Origin: Ascarosepion bandense
Lineage: Eukaryota; Mollusca; Cephalopoda; Sepiida; Sepiidae
Length of the DNA: 64,000 bases
Direction of reading: 5' to 3'
Assembly (NCBI GenBank): GCA_037127315.1
Contig: JBBBDQ010000192.1
Location: 1,907,501-1,971,500, forward strand
Shown: positions 1 to 54,317 of the stretch, one piece after another
How positions within the stretch are numbered: position 1 is the first letter of the stretch
Layout: the number at the start of each line of letters is the position of its first letter
Position numbers and translations under genes: made by a program
The notes under the pieces: generated by a model
The model's database searches: none
Told to the model about the DNA's origin: nothing
Seen by the model: only the letters and a program-made list of their open reading frames with translations

Positions 1-1830
1 TAAACAAAGGGGAGGGGGAGGAGATCTGTCAAGATAGATTTGTGGATTATGTTGTTGTTGATTTAAGCTTCTTTTGTTAGGTTTTCCATGCAGAGCCCAA
101 AAGGTTTGATGGCCGTTTCTTTCCAAAAGTAGGTATTTACACTGTGAGTGGAATATGCATTTGTAGGTTACATTGCTTGGACATGAGTGCAATTTGTTAT
201 AGTATATGTAGTGATAGATTTTGCTGACAAAGTGTTAATGGCATCTCACTAGCTTTCAATTGGAGACATGCTGTAGGCACCCAGGGTAAACCACAGTCCT
301 TGGTGGTGAGTGGCGTTTAGTTTCTTTAGGTAAGAATTTCCGGCAGCCATAGATCAGGCACTTGTAGTCTAATTTGGAGCAAATTACAGTTTGGTCTAAT
401 TTTAGTAGGGTTTGTCAGCTCCTCATTCGGCATTGGCAGAAATGCATAGTAATTGGATGTATTGATGGCATTTTTGTTTTGAAGTATTTGAAATGGAGGA
501 TATAACAGTTGATTTTTGTTTTTATGAAAGTAGATTCCAAGGTATTTGTGTGTCTGTAAGTTTAATCTGTTTCACTGAAGTTGAGAGTTGGATCATTGTG
601 CCTTTTTCATTTTTACAGAAGTGGACACACTGAGTTTTGGTTTTAGATATCCTGGAACCATTTTTGATAACCCATTTGTTAATTTTGTTTAGGTACTGTT
701 GCAGCTGTCACTCAATGGTGTACATTTTTTTTTTTATCTTTAGCTATTAAAATTCATCCACATAAAAAGAACAGTCCATTCCTGGATTTGCACACGTAAT
801 GATGTTGATTTTTATATTAAATAAAATTAGACAGTATGCTACCTTGGGGTATATATCCTTCTTGGTTCTTCCAATCTAATACTTGGAAATTTCTTTTTAT
901 TATGAAGCTGTGTATGAGGGTAGGAAGTCTTTCTCTTAATCCAAGGTTGCAGAGGTTTTTCATGATTCCATGTTTCATATTATAAAGCATCTTTTATGAA
1001 AGTTTCCAGATATATTAAAATATTCACTATGCTCCTTTAGTTTCTGAAACCACTTTGTAGGTGGGTGGGGAGGTGGTTTGATTCAAGATACCAGTTTAAT
1101 CTTCATTTCAGCATTCTTTTGAATGTTTGGCTTAAGCAGCTGATAAGAGCTATGGTCTATAATTTTATGGACTTGTATTATCTTTTCCAGGTTTAGGTAT
1201 GGAGATTATTGTAGCTTGTTTCCAGTTATCTGGAAATTCATTATTTGTCTATACATTGTTGAAGATGTCTAAAAAGGTATTTTTGAGATTTACTGGGTAA
1301 TTGTTTTAGAAATTAGTAGAATATTTTGTGGTCCACTAGGTGAATTTTTTTTTAATTCAAGGCGGGTGAAGAGTTTGTTGTAGCTTTTGTAGTTTTGTGA
1401 GAACAAGTTAAATGTGTTTTTTTTTTCTTCATTTTATCTTTAAGAATTTGTTATTGTAGTTTTCTTGGGTGGAGTTTGTGGAGAAGGTTTCAGCTAAGAG
1501 ATTTGTAATGTCAGTTTTTGTTAAGAGGTTGGTATTTGTAGAGAGGTGTTTTATTGTGGTGGGCTGGATTTTCCCCACTATTTTTCTTATCGGTTTCCAT
1601 ATTTTTTTGGTTTTGTATTTGAGTTTAGTTTGCTTAGTTTTGCCAGGATTTTCTTTTTGCTTCTTTAATGGTTTTGTGTGCTATTTTGAATTGGGTTAGA
1701 TTGTCTGAGTTTCAAATTTTCTGATGGCTGCTTTTTGCAATCTTGAAACCAGAGTTTTTTTGTATTTGGTTGATTTAGAATTTTTGGGTACATATTTTTT
1801 GGCAATTAATATTTTTTTGTCTTTACAAAA
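1..1830 (-). mobile_element. Jockey-like LINE, degraded ORF2 fragment
   Basis: Read on the minus strand, scattered frames give a recognisable non-LTR reverse transcriptase in order: WFQDCKKAAIRKF (about 1,720-1,770), TDITNLLAETFS (about 1,480), PDNWKQATI and IPKPGKDN (about 1,200-1,240), HGIMKNLCNLGLRERLPTLI (about 920-990), CSFYVDEF in the place of the YxDD box (about 750-780), and KTQCVHF (about 620). Past that come LKKL-HHQGL-LGA (about 270-340), typical of the segment after the polymerase in Jockey-type LINEs. Stops and frameshifts break every segment. The element continues off the left edge, and its 5' end (near 1,830) looks truncated. The family assignment is from remembered motif order, not a search. 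Confidence 0.75.
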
Positions 1831-4484
1831 ATGTATTGCTGGTAATTATTTTATTATAAAAATGTATTTCTATACTTTCATAGTGTTTTGACCCCAGTCT
1901 GAGAGTTAACTATTTGCCCAGAGCTGAGACCCTAACAGGTGCTACTACTCCAAGTCAAGGTGGGCCTGTAAACAACAGCAATTAAGAGGTTCCATGCTCC
2001 TCAAAACCTCTCAATCAGAGGCATTGCTGCCAAATGTAGTATGCTACATGTCCATATCCAGGATGAGGTTAGCAGTGGAGAGCACATCAATATTAGTTTT
2101 AACCCTGCCATATAGCCACCATTGCTTATTACTCAGACATCCTGTCTATCATTATTTTCTAGTTAGCAGTGGATTCATGATCATTTTATACAACCTGAAT
2201 GATATTTTCAGTAACTGTCTAGTGGTCTTGCCACATATGCACATGCCATACCTCTAGTTGGATGTTCCTCCAAATAGTGCAGTAAGCTTTTGGAGATCTA
2301 CAAAGGAAAAGTCAGCAGATATGTAAGCACAAATGCCACATTAAGAACTGCTCAATGAGTGTGTTGCGAAAGAAGTTTTCAGGCATCCTTTATTTGTCAC
2401 CATCAAAATTTTGCTCATTACTTAACTGCTAATAAACAGCATGTGCCTAACTGGTTTTCTTGATCCAGGTCACAGACAAGCTCTGATTTTTCAATCCATT
2501 CAGTCAATCAAACTCAGGGATCAATCTAATGTCAAAATGGATGACAATCACTAGAAGTCTAGATAAAGAGTTGCTATCATCATGAATTCAAGTTTTCAAA
2601 TGCTTACCATAAATTTATAGTCATGTCTTGTTTTGCTGATCAGTGACTGAAAATTTCATCCAATTTTCTGAAGCTCCACTGAGGAGTTGAAATGTTGACA
2701 ATTCAAAGCTAGGGTGGTATTATACATTTAGAATTAGGATAAATTCCTGGGCTGGAATAAGACACAAAATCATGAAATGAAAGGATCAAACTATGTTTGT
2801 TAAAAGGCAAAATATTATCATTGACTTTTCAAATGAAATATTTTCTCCTCCCAGTACTTAGTTGATATGGATGGCTCTTAATAATTTTCAGCAGTTCTAC
2901 TATTTGTTTCATCAAAGGAAGGGAGAAAACTGGTTTGTAAATGTGTTCACGCTCATGTGGTCCTATGATTGCAGAGTCAACATGTAGGAATACTTCTACT
3001 CACTCAAATTGTTGTTAAACATCAAATTCCAAGTGTCAGGATTCGATACAATAACAAAATATTGTTGCGGGACTGCTTGTAATTTGACCATTTAGAACAA
3101 TCTAATGACTTTCATTGAAAGAATAAAATTCAGTAGGAAAAGATAATGTAATATGAAAAAATAATTTTATATAACAAGAATACAAGTTCGTTGAATTTAT
3201 TGAATGAGTGATGTCATTTATTTGGTTGTTAATAGTGTTCTTGGATAGAATATAGACTATTGTGTATGTATGTGCGAGCAGAGAGTTGATTTACTAAAAG
3301 CTGATTAGCTAAGGAACAAGAATGAAAGTATGTGATTAGAGTGATTAGCATGAGATTTTCTAAACAAAATTCTGCTAGCATTAGTAATTGTATCATGTTC
3401 TTTTCTTAGTGAGTGTTAAAATAAATTCATAGATATGGCCTACAGATCTTTCAGACAAGTTTTGATATTTATCAAATGTCAGTGTGAGGCTGAATACATA
3501 GAGAAGTATTAGAGAACTACTCCAACTATTAGAGAAGAGAATTTTCCAGTATGTACTAGTATTCATTAGGAAAGATTGACTTGAAAATTTATGTGTTCCA
3601 TTATATCCGGAGTTTGTATTCTGAATCTCTTTAATAATTGACAATGTGCATCAACTTACCATGTGGATGTTGTGTTGAAGTCACATTTTGACTTTCATCT
3701 TAATTATCTTGAGACACTTTATTAAAGTGAGTGTTTTGATGTGATTTGTTTATAGCATAAGTATACAGGTCTCATTTTATTACTGATACATGTGTGTATT
3801 TCTTATCCTTAATTTTTCCCTACCTTTGATTTGTACACAATATTTGATTTCTTTAATCAAGCTCTGATGATGGAAGAATGAAAATCAATCAACTGTTTCT
3901 AATGTTTTTCATTTTCATATTGACCATTTATTGTGGCTGTATTATTTTTTGAACCAATTTCCATTTTTTCTATTGATAGTATTGATCAAATTTTGTACTG
4001 CCAATAAGATCTTTATCCTTACTTCATTAATTTCCATGACGATTGTGTTTGGCTTATTCTTCAGTATGGAGACTGCAGTCAGCATGAGTAGCAATATCAG
4101 CATTCTTGAATTTGGTACCTTAAAAATTAACAGGCACAATTATCTTATGCAATAACAATCCCTTCTTTATTTAATGACTTCTTTTTCCATAGAGTTTTAT
4201 CTTTAGTCAACTTCAACTTCTGAGTTCATAGGACATTCCTCTCTTTCTTTTTTAGGATGAAGATGGCAAGGTGAGGCTCAGATACATGGAGGATTCATTT
4301 CACTAGTACCAGCACTAATACTACACAAATGCCTGCACTCCCATACACAGCCACCTGTTCACCATTGAGATATAGTGATGCCCTCCTATTTATTATTCAG
4401 AAGGGACACTAATTTAGCAATGGGTTGATCAGGCCCACTCACCTTCTTTAACCTATACTTTTTCACTTGGGATCATCTTTTATT
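1831..4484. other. Intergenic, no gene recognised
   Basis: Unique-looking A+T-rich DNA downstream of CDK7. It contains one copy of a dispersed repeat (2,686-3,000) and a few short chance frames with no recognisable protein. The last 200 bp may be the 5' leader of the plus-strand LINE that follows. Confidence 0.5.
2686..3000 (+). repeat. Dispersed repeat, copy 1
   Basis: About 315 bp resembling 11,868-12,176 in the same orientation. Shared landmarks include ttgaaat..caacaattcaaag, atttagaattaggat, ggaata.gacacaaaa and ctcccagta.tt.gttgat. Divergence is moderate with many small indels. No coding motif was recognised; it could be part of an old LTR or noncoding transposon. Confidence 0.6.
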
Positions 4485-7445
4485 TAGAAATGCTTCTCAA
4501 CTGGTCCCATAATTTTAGTTCACTTTCTTTATGTTTATTCTTTTACAGTGTCAAATCCTTCCTCCAAGTCAACTCACCTGACATCCTAGTCCTCTGCAAA
4601 ACTAACCTTCATCCTTCTATCCTCTCTTCTGAATTTTATGTTCCTGGTTACCTTCCCCTCTTCAGGAAGGACTCCAATGTCCATATGCATGGGCTTAGTG
4701 TTTATGTTAGTGAACACCTCCCTTGAACTAGGGTGATCTCTCTTGAATCCATAGATCATTCTTATATGCGTTTCCATCTTATCTCTACTAAGTTTGGTTA
4801 GCTATCTCTTCTTCCTCTACTGCTCCCACTCATCTCCCGACTGTTCCACTCTTGACAGCATCTTCAATAATATTGACAAGCCCATTTCCTCTCATTTGTC
4901 TGCCCATATATTTTTGTTTGGTGACTTTAATGCCCACCAGGCCAAGTGGCTTAAAAACTGTCACAGATCTGGCTGGTATCCAGCATGAATTTTTCAATCA
5001 CTCACTCCCTTACACAAGTGGTGGAGTTCCCCCACACATTTCTCTAATAATCCTAATATACATGACTCACTACTAGATCTGTTTTACTTCCATCCATGAC
5101 TCTTGCAACGTCAAGCAACTCTGCCCCCTCGGAAAATCTGACCATGCAATGGTTTCTGTTAACATCTCCTTCCACTCCCAGACTAGCAGAATATCTTACT
5201 GATACCAAAGAGCCAATTGGGACTCATTCTGCGATTTCCTATGTGACGTCCCTTGGAACAAAGTCTTCCCATTGAAGACTGTGTGGCTGAGGTCTCTTCT
5301 TGATTAAGGCTGGCATCAAGCTTTCATCCCAGCCAGGAAGTTGAGACTTAAATCCCACTCACCCACTTGGTTATCCCCAGCTTACTTGGCCACCATCACC
5401 CATTGAAATCACTTCTTTTGGCTTTATCAGAGGCAAGCGTTGGACCATAACAGGCACCTCTTTGCTTCTGCTCACAATGAGTGCAAGAAGATACTTAAAG
5501 AAGCCAAGCTGCAGTTTGCAGCCAGAATGAAGCAGTGCATAGCATCCCCTAAGTTCGGTTCTAAAGACTACTGGAGGCTCTATAAAAGTGTACTAAACAA
5601 TAGCAAACCCTCAATCCCCCCTCTAATCAACGAAGTTGGGGTCCTTACCTTTACAACAAACAAGGCTAAGTGCTCCATTCACAGATTCTCCACCAACTCA
5701 GCACTGAACTCTTCTGGAGTATCTGTGCCCAACTTCCCACCCTGAACTGAAGCCCAACTGAATGACATCCACATTATCCCATCGGTGATCTCTAACAATT
5801 TCAAAGCTTGACCACCATAAAGCGAATGGCGGTGATGGAATCCCAATCATTATCCTGAAGAAATGTTCCCCTGAACTCTCCAAACTCTTTAACTACTGCT
5901 TCTTTGCTTTCCTGCCTGCTGGAAGTCCTCCTCCGTAGTTCCAATATATAAAAACACAATGGTGAACCCTCTGACCCATCTAATTATCACCTTATCAGCC
6001 TCCTACTGATTTTTGGCAAAGTGTTTGAAACCATCATCAATGCCGAGGTGGTTCAACATCTTACAGCCCACAGACTATTCTCTGACAAACAGTATGGTTT
6101 CCACTTTACCAGGTCTACTGCTGATATGCTTACGACCATCACTGAGTATATACACCAGGCTCTCGACAACAGTGAAGCTCAAACTGTTGCCCTAGATATC
6201 TCTAAAGCATTTGACAGTCTGGCATGATGGCATGCGAGGTTATGGTACAACTGGACAATTGTTTGACCTTATCCAGTCATTCCTTTCAAATCGCACAATG
6301 AAGGTAGCAGACATGCTTCCCAATATTATCATACGAATATGGGTGTCCCTCAAGGCTCTATTCTAGGTCCTATGCTTTTCCTTATCTACATTAACGATCT
6401 CCCAGATGTAATAACATCCCAAGTAGGCATATATGCTGACAACACTACAGTTTACTCTCACCTTGATCAAAAATCTGCTGAAGCTGACAAAGCAAACCTT
6501 GCTGCCGAGCTTGAAAAGGAGCTCCAATCCATGGAGGACTGGGGTAAGAAATGGCTCATGAATCTTAATGCTTCTAAAACGAAGCTGCTATCTATTAATC
6601 ATCACAGACAATCGCTCCTACCCCCCATTAGCATGGATAAGGCTAGTCTCCCTGAAAGCAAAACACTGTGCCTCCTCGGCTTAACTCTCAGAACAGACCT
6701 CAAGTGGAATGACTATATAGAATACATAGCTAAATCCACCGCTAAAAAAGTCGGTTCTCTGTGTAGGGCCAGGAAGTTTTTCCGCCTGAAACAATCCTGC
6801 ATATACATAAATCTACCATTCGCCAGTGCATTGAATACTGCTGCCATATCTGGTCGGGTGCTCCTGCTATCCACCTAGGTGTCATTGATAAAATCCAACA
6901 GAGAATCTGTAATGTGATAGATCCCGACTTGGCAACTCAGATACAGTCACTTTCTCACCGGCACAGTGTGGCTTCCCCATGTCTCTTCTACAAATACTTT
7001 CACGGCTTCTGCTCCGATGAACTTAACTTACTGGTGCCCCTTATATATAAATTTACTCAAGCCACAAGATTAGCAACTAGGTCCCACCCTTTTACTGTGA
7101 AACCAATAAATTATAAACACAAATTCTACTCCAGCAGCTTCTTTTCTCGTACTTCCTGCCTGTGGAATTCCCTTCCATTTACTTGCTTCCCTGACAGCTG
7201 CAATCTCCAATAATTTAAATGTAAAGTCAATAGTCATCTTCTATCTCACTAACCTGCATCCTCTTTCACCATCCACTCCACTCTCATCAGTATTCTCATC
7301 CTTCACTAACCCACTTCCTGACACCCCCTATAACTTGTTACTCTTTTTCATAACTTTCCTCCTATATAACCCCCTGCAAAACAATGGCAGTAAAATGCCT
7401 TGCTTGGGGTGATATGATTACAAAAAAAAAAAAAAAAAAAAAAAA
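4485..7445 (+). mobile_element. CR1/Jockey-like LINE with endonuclease and RT, degraded, poly(A) 3' end
   Basis: An apurinic endonuclease N-terminus is visible (VNSPDILVLCKTNLHPSILS at about 4,570-4,630, and HIFLFGDFNAHQAKWL at about 4,900-4,960), followed by a linker (FGSKDYWRLYKSVLNNS at about 5,550-5,600). The reverse transcriptase follows: FGKVFETIINAEVV, FSDKQYGFHFTRSTADML, VALDISKAFDSL (6,010-6,230), then GVPQGSILGPMLFLIYINDL (6,342-6,401) and GIYADNTTVYSH. The YADD box therefore reads YADN, a lost catalytic aspartate. The C-terminal part is at 6,500-7,213. Multiple stops and frameshifts show it is dead. The 3' end is an unusual TGCCTTGCTTGGGGTGATAT tail then a long A run (7,422-7,445). 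It is nearly full length, about 3 kb. Confidence 0.88.
7396..7420 (+). repeat. LINE 3'-terminal tail shared with a SINE
   Basis: The last 25 bp before the poly(A) of the LINE are identical to the reverse complement of 16,934-16,958, the 3' tail of the SINE in CDK7 intron 9. Such a shared tail is what a LINE machinery recognises when it mobilises a SINE. Confidence 0.85.
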
Positions 7446-8639
7446 TTCCTTTATTTTTCATTTTTTAAAGTTTTACTAATGGGAGTCTATCTTTGAGTCC
7501 CTCTCCTGAACTCAATTGAGAGACATCAATCATTCTTTCAGGATTATACATTCTCATCTTCTCAATTCAACAGATTAGTTTAGTCAGAAACTGAGGGTTG
7601 TGTTCCAAACTAGGACTGTAGTTCAGCTAGAGTTACTCTCTAAATTATCCTTCTTGTGCTCTAGAGTAGAGATTTCTGGCAGTTTATCCATTAAGCCTTA
7701 TAATATAGTCTCCTGCAGCCAGCTTCACCTACTGTTTGCCATTACTAACTTGTTTTATCCTTGCCTTTTGAGCACTCATTCTTATTCTAGCCTGAATAAA
7801 AATATATTGTTGCTCAGTTATGAGTTTATAACATTCTTCAAGAAGAATTTGTTTCATTCACTGACAACCTCATTACTACTGAGATATCTTAGTTTTCATT
7901 GTACTCCTTAGTACCAAATAAACATTCTACTTTGGCATCACTCTGGAAAAGTGATTACATAGCTCATATGCAAGCTACTCATGTTTCACTAAGTCAATAA
8001 TATGCTCTACCCATTTTCCATAAACAGTAACCAGTTGTAAAGGCATTCCACACAGAGGGAACATTTCTGTCAGCAAAAACCCAGCCATAGCCTGTGCTCT
8101 TTTATCCAACAGTGTACATCCCTGTACTTAGTACACAAAGCTCAAAATATGAATATTTCCATGAGGTATTTCATAATAGAGATTAGGCATAAAAAGCTTG
8201 CCTTTTCCCAAGAATATAATGGGACATGTTTCTATCTGGGGTCTCATGTTAGGAATCCCATACCTATTCATAAGAACTATCATATCACTGTACGGGGAAA
8301 TCATAGCTATTATCCACTACCAATTTTTTTTTATAATACTTCAGTTCCTCAATTCATTAGTGTTCTTCATTTTCATTAGAATGTTAATAGGATGTACAGA
8401 TAGTGTAACAGTTATCAATATGGAAGTGGAATAAGCAAGCAAAGTTCAAATTCTAGCTTTGTCTGTTGCATTCATCTTCACATTAATGTGTCCTCCCAGC
8501 AATAGATTAAATAAAAGGGTAGACTTCACTTCCTAGTTTTGGGTGGTAGACAGAAAACTATCTTTCCCAAATTCATGGTAATTCACAGATAATAAAGAAA
8601 AGGAATATGTGGAGAGCCATAATTGTCTATGTCTCAAAT
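7446..8639. other. Intergenic, nothing recognised
   Basis: A+T-rich DNA between two LINEs. Short frames at 7,600-7,911 and 8,149-8,434 show no family motif and overlap one another in different frames, so I do not call them. Confidence 0.5.
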
Positions 8640-11350
8640 GGAAGAAGTAGGTCATTTTGTTTTTGATATATATTAGCGCAGAACTGATACTCACTCTGCC
8701 TCTGTGATTTCTTAAAGAGCCTTAATTAATGTGACTGTATCTCTAATACCTGTTGTTTGCAACATCTGCTTTGCCTTCTTAATCCAGGTTAGTTTGCTCT
8801 CCTACTCAATGAGAATCAGTTACATTTATCTAGCAGGCTTTGTCATCCACCTCAGGTTCAACTTCCTGATCACACAAGACATTAAGTCAGCACAGGTATT
8901 CTTACATGATAAATATTCAATTTGACAATTATACTTGCTCAATTTCAAGGTTTGGAGTGGTGCATGGGATTGGCAGAACTGAAAGATAGTAAAGACTGAG
9001 TGGGTAGATGCACATAATGCACACATCTGCTCTCCTCTTCTAGGAAAGATTCCTTTGCAAACTTTCAACCAATTCTTCTTCAGCTGGAGGTTGGGACTAA
9101 ACCATACACCAAGTATATTGCATGGCCTGTTTGTCCAACTAAAGGGATCCAGGAAACAAACCCTTCCACTAACACAACTGCAAGTGACAGACTTATCACA
9201 GTTAATCTTAGCTTCTGTCACCATCTCAAATGTTTGGATTTCTTTTCCAAACTGCTTGTTACAAGCATAGAAACTTTGTTGGCATAGGCATTGTACCTGC
9301 CCAAGGTGCAGGCACCAGGTAACATGATCAAACCTAGGACTGGGTTTAACTACAGACAAGAGAACCTCCAAGAAATGAATGATGGATTAGCCCAAGGCCT
9401 TTGACTGATCAAAACTGATTCATGCAGCTTCTTCATTGACTTTCTCAATGATTGTGCAAATCAAATGAAACTTGTCTGTTCAGGAGATGAGACCATTGTC
9501 CACAATCTGCAGACAGTTCACCAGGAACAGCAAAAATCTTTAACCCTGTATTAAGCATCGTTAAGGGTTGAAAATTACCAGTCCTGTGCCCCCCCGCTGC
9601 TTGTTCTTGCGTATAAGCTTCCCCACAACCCTGGGGAAATGTTAGGGAATAGTCCCTGTCCCATTCAGTGGTTAAAGAGAATTTCCAGCAAGGGAGCATT
9701 GATGGTTTTAAGTAGGAGCTCCTCTTCTGTGTTTGCTATTGAAGAGCTCTGCAGTCTTTTGAAAGTTGGCTATATTGTCCATGTTGGGCTGGATATGGCA
9801 GAGGGCAAATTGTATGAATGAGAGTATTAGAAAATGGGCACGTTGAAGGCAGGGTTGGTAAGGGTCTTTCTTGTTTTGGAGAGAAGGTGATGAAAATGGT
9901 TTACCTTTAGGGGAAAGCTTTATACTGGAGGAGCCAGTTCCATCCACTGTTATTGTTTAATTTTTCTTTCAGTTGGACTAGTGATGGCACACTTCTTTTC
10001 CTGGGATGGGCCAGGTTCCTCTCTATTTAACATATGTCAGGGTTGATGTTCCTACTGTTTCTTGGCTGTGTCCCAATAGGAACTGTTGATGCCAGTGTCT
10101 TTTTTTTTTTTTAATCATTTTTACAATTTTCACTTCCCCATTTTTGTTTTTGCCAAAACCTTTTGTGGGGTTGGGGACAGAAGTGGAGTGTGGGTAAGGT
10201 GTTTCATTTCTTTGATTCCAACTACAGGTAGGCTCCTCTTCAGTAATTTTTTTCCAGTGGCAAAAAGTCTTTCGTGTTTTTTTCCATGGGATTCTTCCCT
10301 GGGTAGGCTGCCCAATCTCTCCACAGTACCAGGATGCAGGTTTCCATCTGAAAACAATAAAATGAAGCTTTCTTCTATTTAGTTTCACCCAGTTGGGGAT
10401 GGCATTAAGACTTCCTGTCTAAACTGATGTTAAAATGCCATTGCTTCATTTTCTTGTGTGGGATGCCCATGAGCCCTTTGTACTGCTGAGCTTTTGTGAA
10501 GCACAGAACTTCATACAAAGTAACTGCTGTCCTGTGTTATCTGCCATACTCCACTCTGATGATGGAATCTTTTTACAAGTCCTTTTTCACAGGGCTATGC
10601 AATCTTCTGGTGTGGGTAGCACAATGTGTAATCGTTGCCTTTAACAATGTGCTGCACTTGTACTCCAAATTTGACTAATGTCTTGATAATATATTCTTTT
10701 CCTGATTTAAAAAAAACAGGCACATTATTTTTTTTCCATGGCTCTTAGTTTGTTTACATCCACTAGAATCTTGTCCAAAGTTACAAGGTGTGCGTATTTT
10801 CTGGTTTGTCTTGAAAACAACATTTATAATGCAGAATGCGGTGTTTACCATGTGGTTGAAGACCTCTTGAGAGTTGCTCTTTTCTCTACTTCAATCATAA
10901 TGTTGAACCTGCTATTTCCAGGCATTGTCTTCATATTGTTTCTGTAGCTGGCCTCTTTTATGGGGATTCTTACATAGGACTTTAACAGCAATGCTGATAT
11001 CTTTCTCATGCACATGGACAAGGTGAGACTAAACAAAAAATAAAAATCAATCTAAGTACAGGTAACTGATAAGTAAATCCTTGAAAATCCAAGCAAGATT
11101 GGAAGTCTTGACAAGAATCTGTCTAAAACATAACAAAAAAGTGCAAAGTAAACATTAATAATCGCAAAAAATTCAGAAAAAAGCCGATGATTTCAAAAAC
11201 GTACTGCTTCCCAAATTTATAGACAAACTGTACAGATGCATGCTGGGATTTTTTCCTAGCCATTAAGATTGACCACTTCTTGGTCTTGTCTGACATATTT
11301 TTGCTCTTTCTTGTCTTGAAGTTCGAACACTAATATATACACACACACAA
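8640..11350 (-). mobile_element. Tx1-like (L1-group) LINE, degraded, internally deleted
   Basis: Minus-strand motifs run from right to left. A possible ORF1 start lies around 11,290 (MSDKTKKWSILMARKKS); ORF1-like text NIMIEVEKRATLKRSSTTW is at 10,845-10,905, and more at 10,430-10,840. ORF2 then has FALCHIQPNMDNIANFQKTA (about 9,760-9,820), RT block NFQPLTMLNTGLKIFAV (about 9,520-9,570), GRYNAYANKVSMLVTS at about 9,255-9,300, and FSWTNRPCNILGVWF then LQLKKNW (about 9,070-9,150). The catalytic YADD reads YANK, and the central RT between about 9,370 and 9,430 is missing. The 181-codon open frame at 8,826-9,371 is a mosaic of this element's frames, not a host gene. Assignment rests on recall of the LINE motif KILGVWF and its neighbours. 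Confidence 0.8.
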
Positions 11351-11867
11351 TCTGATTGATATTATCTTTGTTGTTATTTTTGTTTATTGGAAACTTTGTC
11401 AATTTCATTTAACCATGCCCATTTATTCTACATCCCACATTACATCTGTCTATATCAAGCTTGTTTAAAGTCACCTGCCAATATCCTGATCTCAAATCCA
11501 GAGTAGAGAAGCAAGTAGCCTTACCCAGTAGAGCCAGTATATCATCAATTAATGATGATAGTCAAAGCTCTAAAGCTCACACAAAACCTATGTTTATCTT
11601 TCTTGTTGACCATATTTTCCCCTACATGACCAGAGAATAGAAGCCAGAGAATAGAAGCAAGACACAATATATTGCATATATTTTTGTGACTATCTCAGGA
11701 TCAAGAAATTTTGTTGAAACAACAAATGATACTAACCCCAATTTAAGCCTGTTTCAATGATGTACTTGAAAGAACACCAATAATCTTTAGGATATTATTC
11801 TTAGTTGAAGTCCTCTTCAGTACATATTGTGTTAACTTAATAATGAAGAGGAATTCCATTGAGAGAT

Positions 11868-12176
11868 TGAAATCTCAACAATTCAAAGTTGGGATTAAAA
11901 ATTTAGAATTAGGATCAGTTCTTTGGATTGGAATAGGACACAAAAGATCAAAGAATATTTGTCAAAAGGTAGCAAATGCCACTATTTTCATTTCTACAAA
12001 CTACAATTTTAAATATATTTTCCCCTCCCAGTATTTCGTTGATTTGGTCAATATGGTTGGCCACTAAGAATTTCTAGTTGTCTCATGGCAGAAAGGGAGA
12101 GAATCAGTTGGTGTGCTCACTCTCGTCTGGTAACATGAATTGAAAGTCAACAGTTAGACATAATTTTTACTCTCTT
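11868..12176 (+). repeat. Dispersed repeat, copy 2
   Basis: Homologous to 2,686-3,000 in the same orientation. The surrounding 11,351-11,867 shows no recognised feature. It lies about 0.9 kb past the CDK7 stop codon. Confidence 0.6.
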
Positions 12177-13031
12177 GATGGGGAAATACCAACTGCTGTC
12201 TTTTCTCCCTCCAAATCAAATACATCACAACTCAAAATGGCTGATACTTACATTGGTGTGGTGTTGCTACCCTGACTTAACAAGATGATGGAGCAATGAA
12301 TTCAAATCAGTAATTTTCTTTTTTTTTTTTTTTTTTAAAAACAAAACTTTTCTTGTTCATAAGGGCTTTCTTTAAAGAGCAAAGATTAGTAGTTTAGAAT
12401 ATACTCCTTTAAGTTAGGGAACATTTTTGTTTAGAAATAATCATTTACTTAAAGCCTATATTTGTCACAGATAGTAAATTTCTCTAGTTAAATTTGGGTT
12501 CAATCTTCAAAGAATCCTGAATTCAATTTCATTTATCAAATGTAACCATTTTAATTTTTTCTCTTTTGCAAATTGTTACATTATAGGAATAATAAAACTC
12601 TTTTAGATCCTCTAACCAGGCCCAATGTTATTTAACTTCCAATGATTGCTGCCGAATTCCCTTTGCTTAAAAATTGTTTAATTTACTTTAATCATTGGAA
12701 GGCGCATAGCAAAATAGAACTTTTTTTCTATAAATAGATTTTTCCTTTTAACAACAAATAGCAAAATTATTGTGATACTTTCAAGTTTTTTTTTCCATTG
12801 TGAGTTGTTTTAGTATATATACATACATGCAAATAAAAAATGAATCCATTATTTTTTCAACAAAAGAAAATAACTAAATCTTCTAGAAAAATAAAACTGT
12901 TTAATTGATTTTTGTATATAAAAAGTTCTCCAAATGAAAATTTCTTTTTTAATTTCATGCTTCATAGAAGCATAGAGCTACAAATGAAGTAGTTTCAGCC
13001 CAATTTCATGAATTTCCATGACAGATGAGTC
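12177..13031 (-). other. CDK7 3' UTR and downstream flank
   Basis: A+T-rich sequence following the CDK7 stop on the minus strand. Several minus-strand ATTAAA variants occur (for example near 12,898 and 12,946), but no single poly(A) site can be picked. A T tract lies at 12,318-12,336. The 3' UTR length is unknown. Confidence 0.45.
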
Positions 13032-53673
<40,642 letters not shown>

Positions 53674-54282
53674 GTTGAATGCTAAGTGATTACCGGAAAT
53701 TAGACACGCACTAAATGTCTGCTTGCTTTCATTTTTATTTAGAAAACAAATTAACAAATAGGTACTATACATTATCACAAGAATTTAATAACTAGAAGAC
53801 GGATCATTTCAGTTTAAAAAAAAAAAGATTTTTTTTTCAATCACTTGATGTTCCTAGTTGTTAAGCTGTTCATTTTTTGAGATTGCCTACCCAAATATGT
53901 TTGTTTATTTTTTTTTTCTTTCAGAATTGCTTTAGTTTTGCTATTTTAGCAATTCTGGAAAAAAGGCCCTAAGTTCTGTTTTCAAAGCATCTGTCTTTCT
54001 TATCAACCCGTTTTTGTCGATACAACGCAGTCTGGCCTATTAAAGTTAGAGAAAAAAAAAAAAAGAAGAAAATAATTTTTGTAGATTAGCTTTTTTTTTC
54101 AGACCTTCCTTCTGTCAGAATAGAAAAATATTATTACTTTTTTTATCGATAGAAATGCGTGTCCTCTTAATAGCGAAAGATTTTCACAGAGTTATCTGCA
54201 CTTATTTATAAACATCGTTCCTTAAAGGACGGCGTATGCATACGAAAATATATTCTATTTTGCAAAAAAAATAAATAAACAA

Positions 54283-54317
<35 letters not shown>

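Noticed and set aside
1469..1699. Plus-strand hydrophobic frame of 76 codons
   Set aside because: Antisense to the Jockey-like LINE, whose minus strand gives reverse transcriptase motifs.
5698..5883. Minus-strand frame inside the plus-strand LINE
   Set aside because: Shadow of the LINE coding strand.
8826..9371. 181-codon open frame on the minus strand
   Set aside because: It is a mixture of correct and shifted frames of the Tx1-like LINE (recognisable pieces LGVWF and LKKNW sit inside), not a host gene.
10086..10382. Plus-strand frame of 98 codons
   Set aside because: Antisense to the Tx1-like LINE; poly-Phe from a T run.
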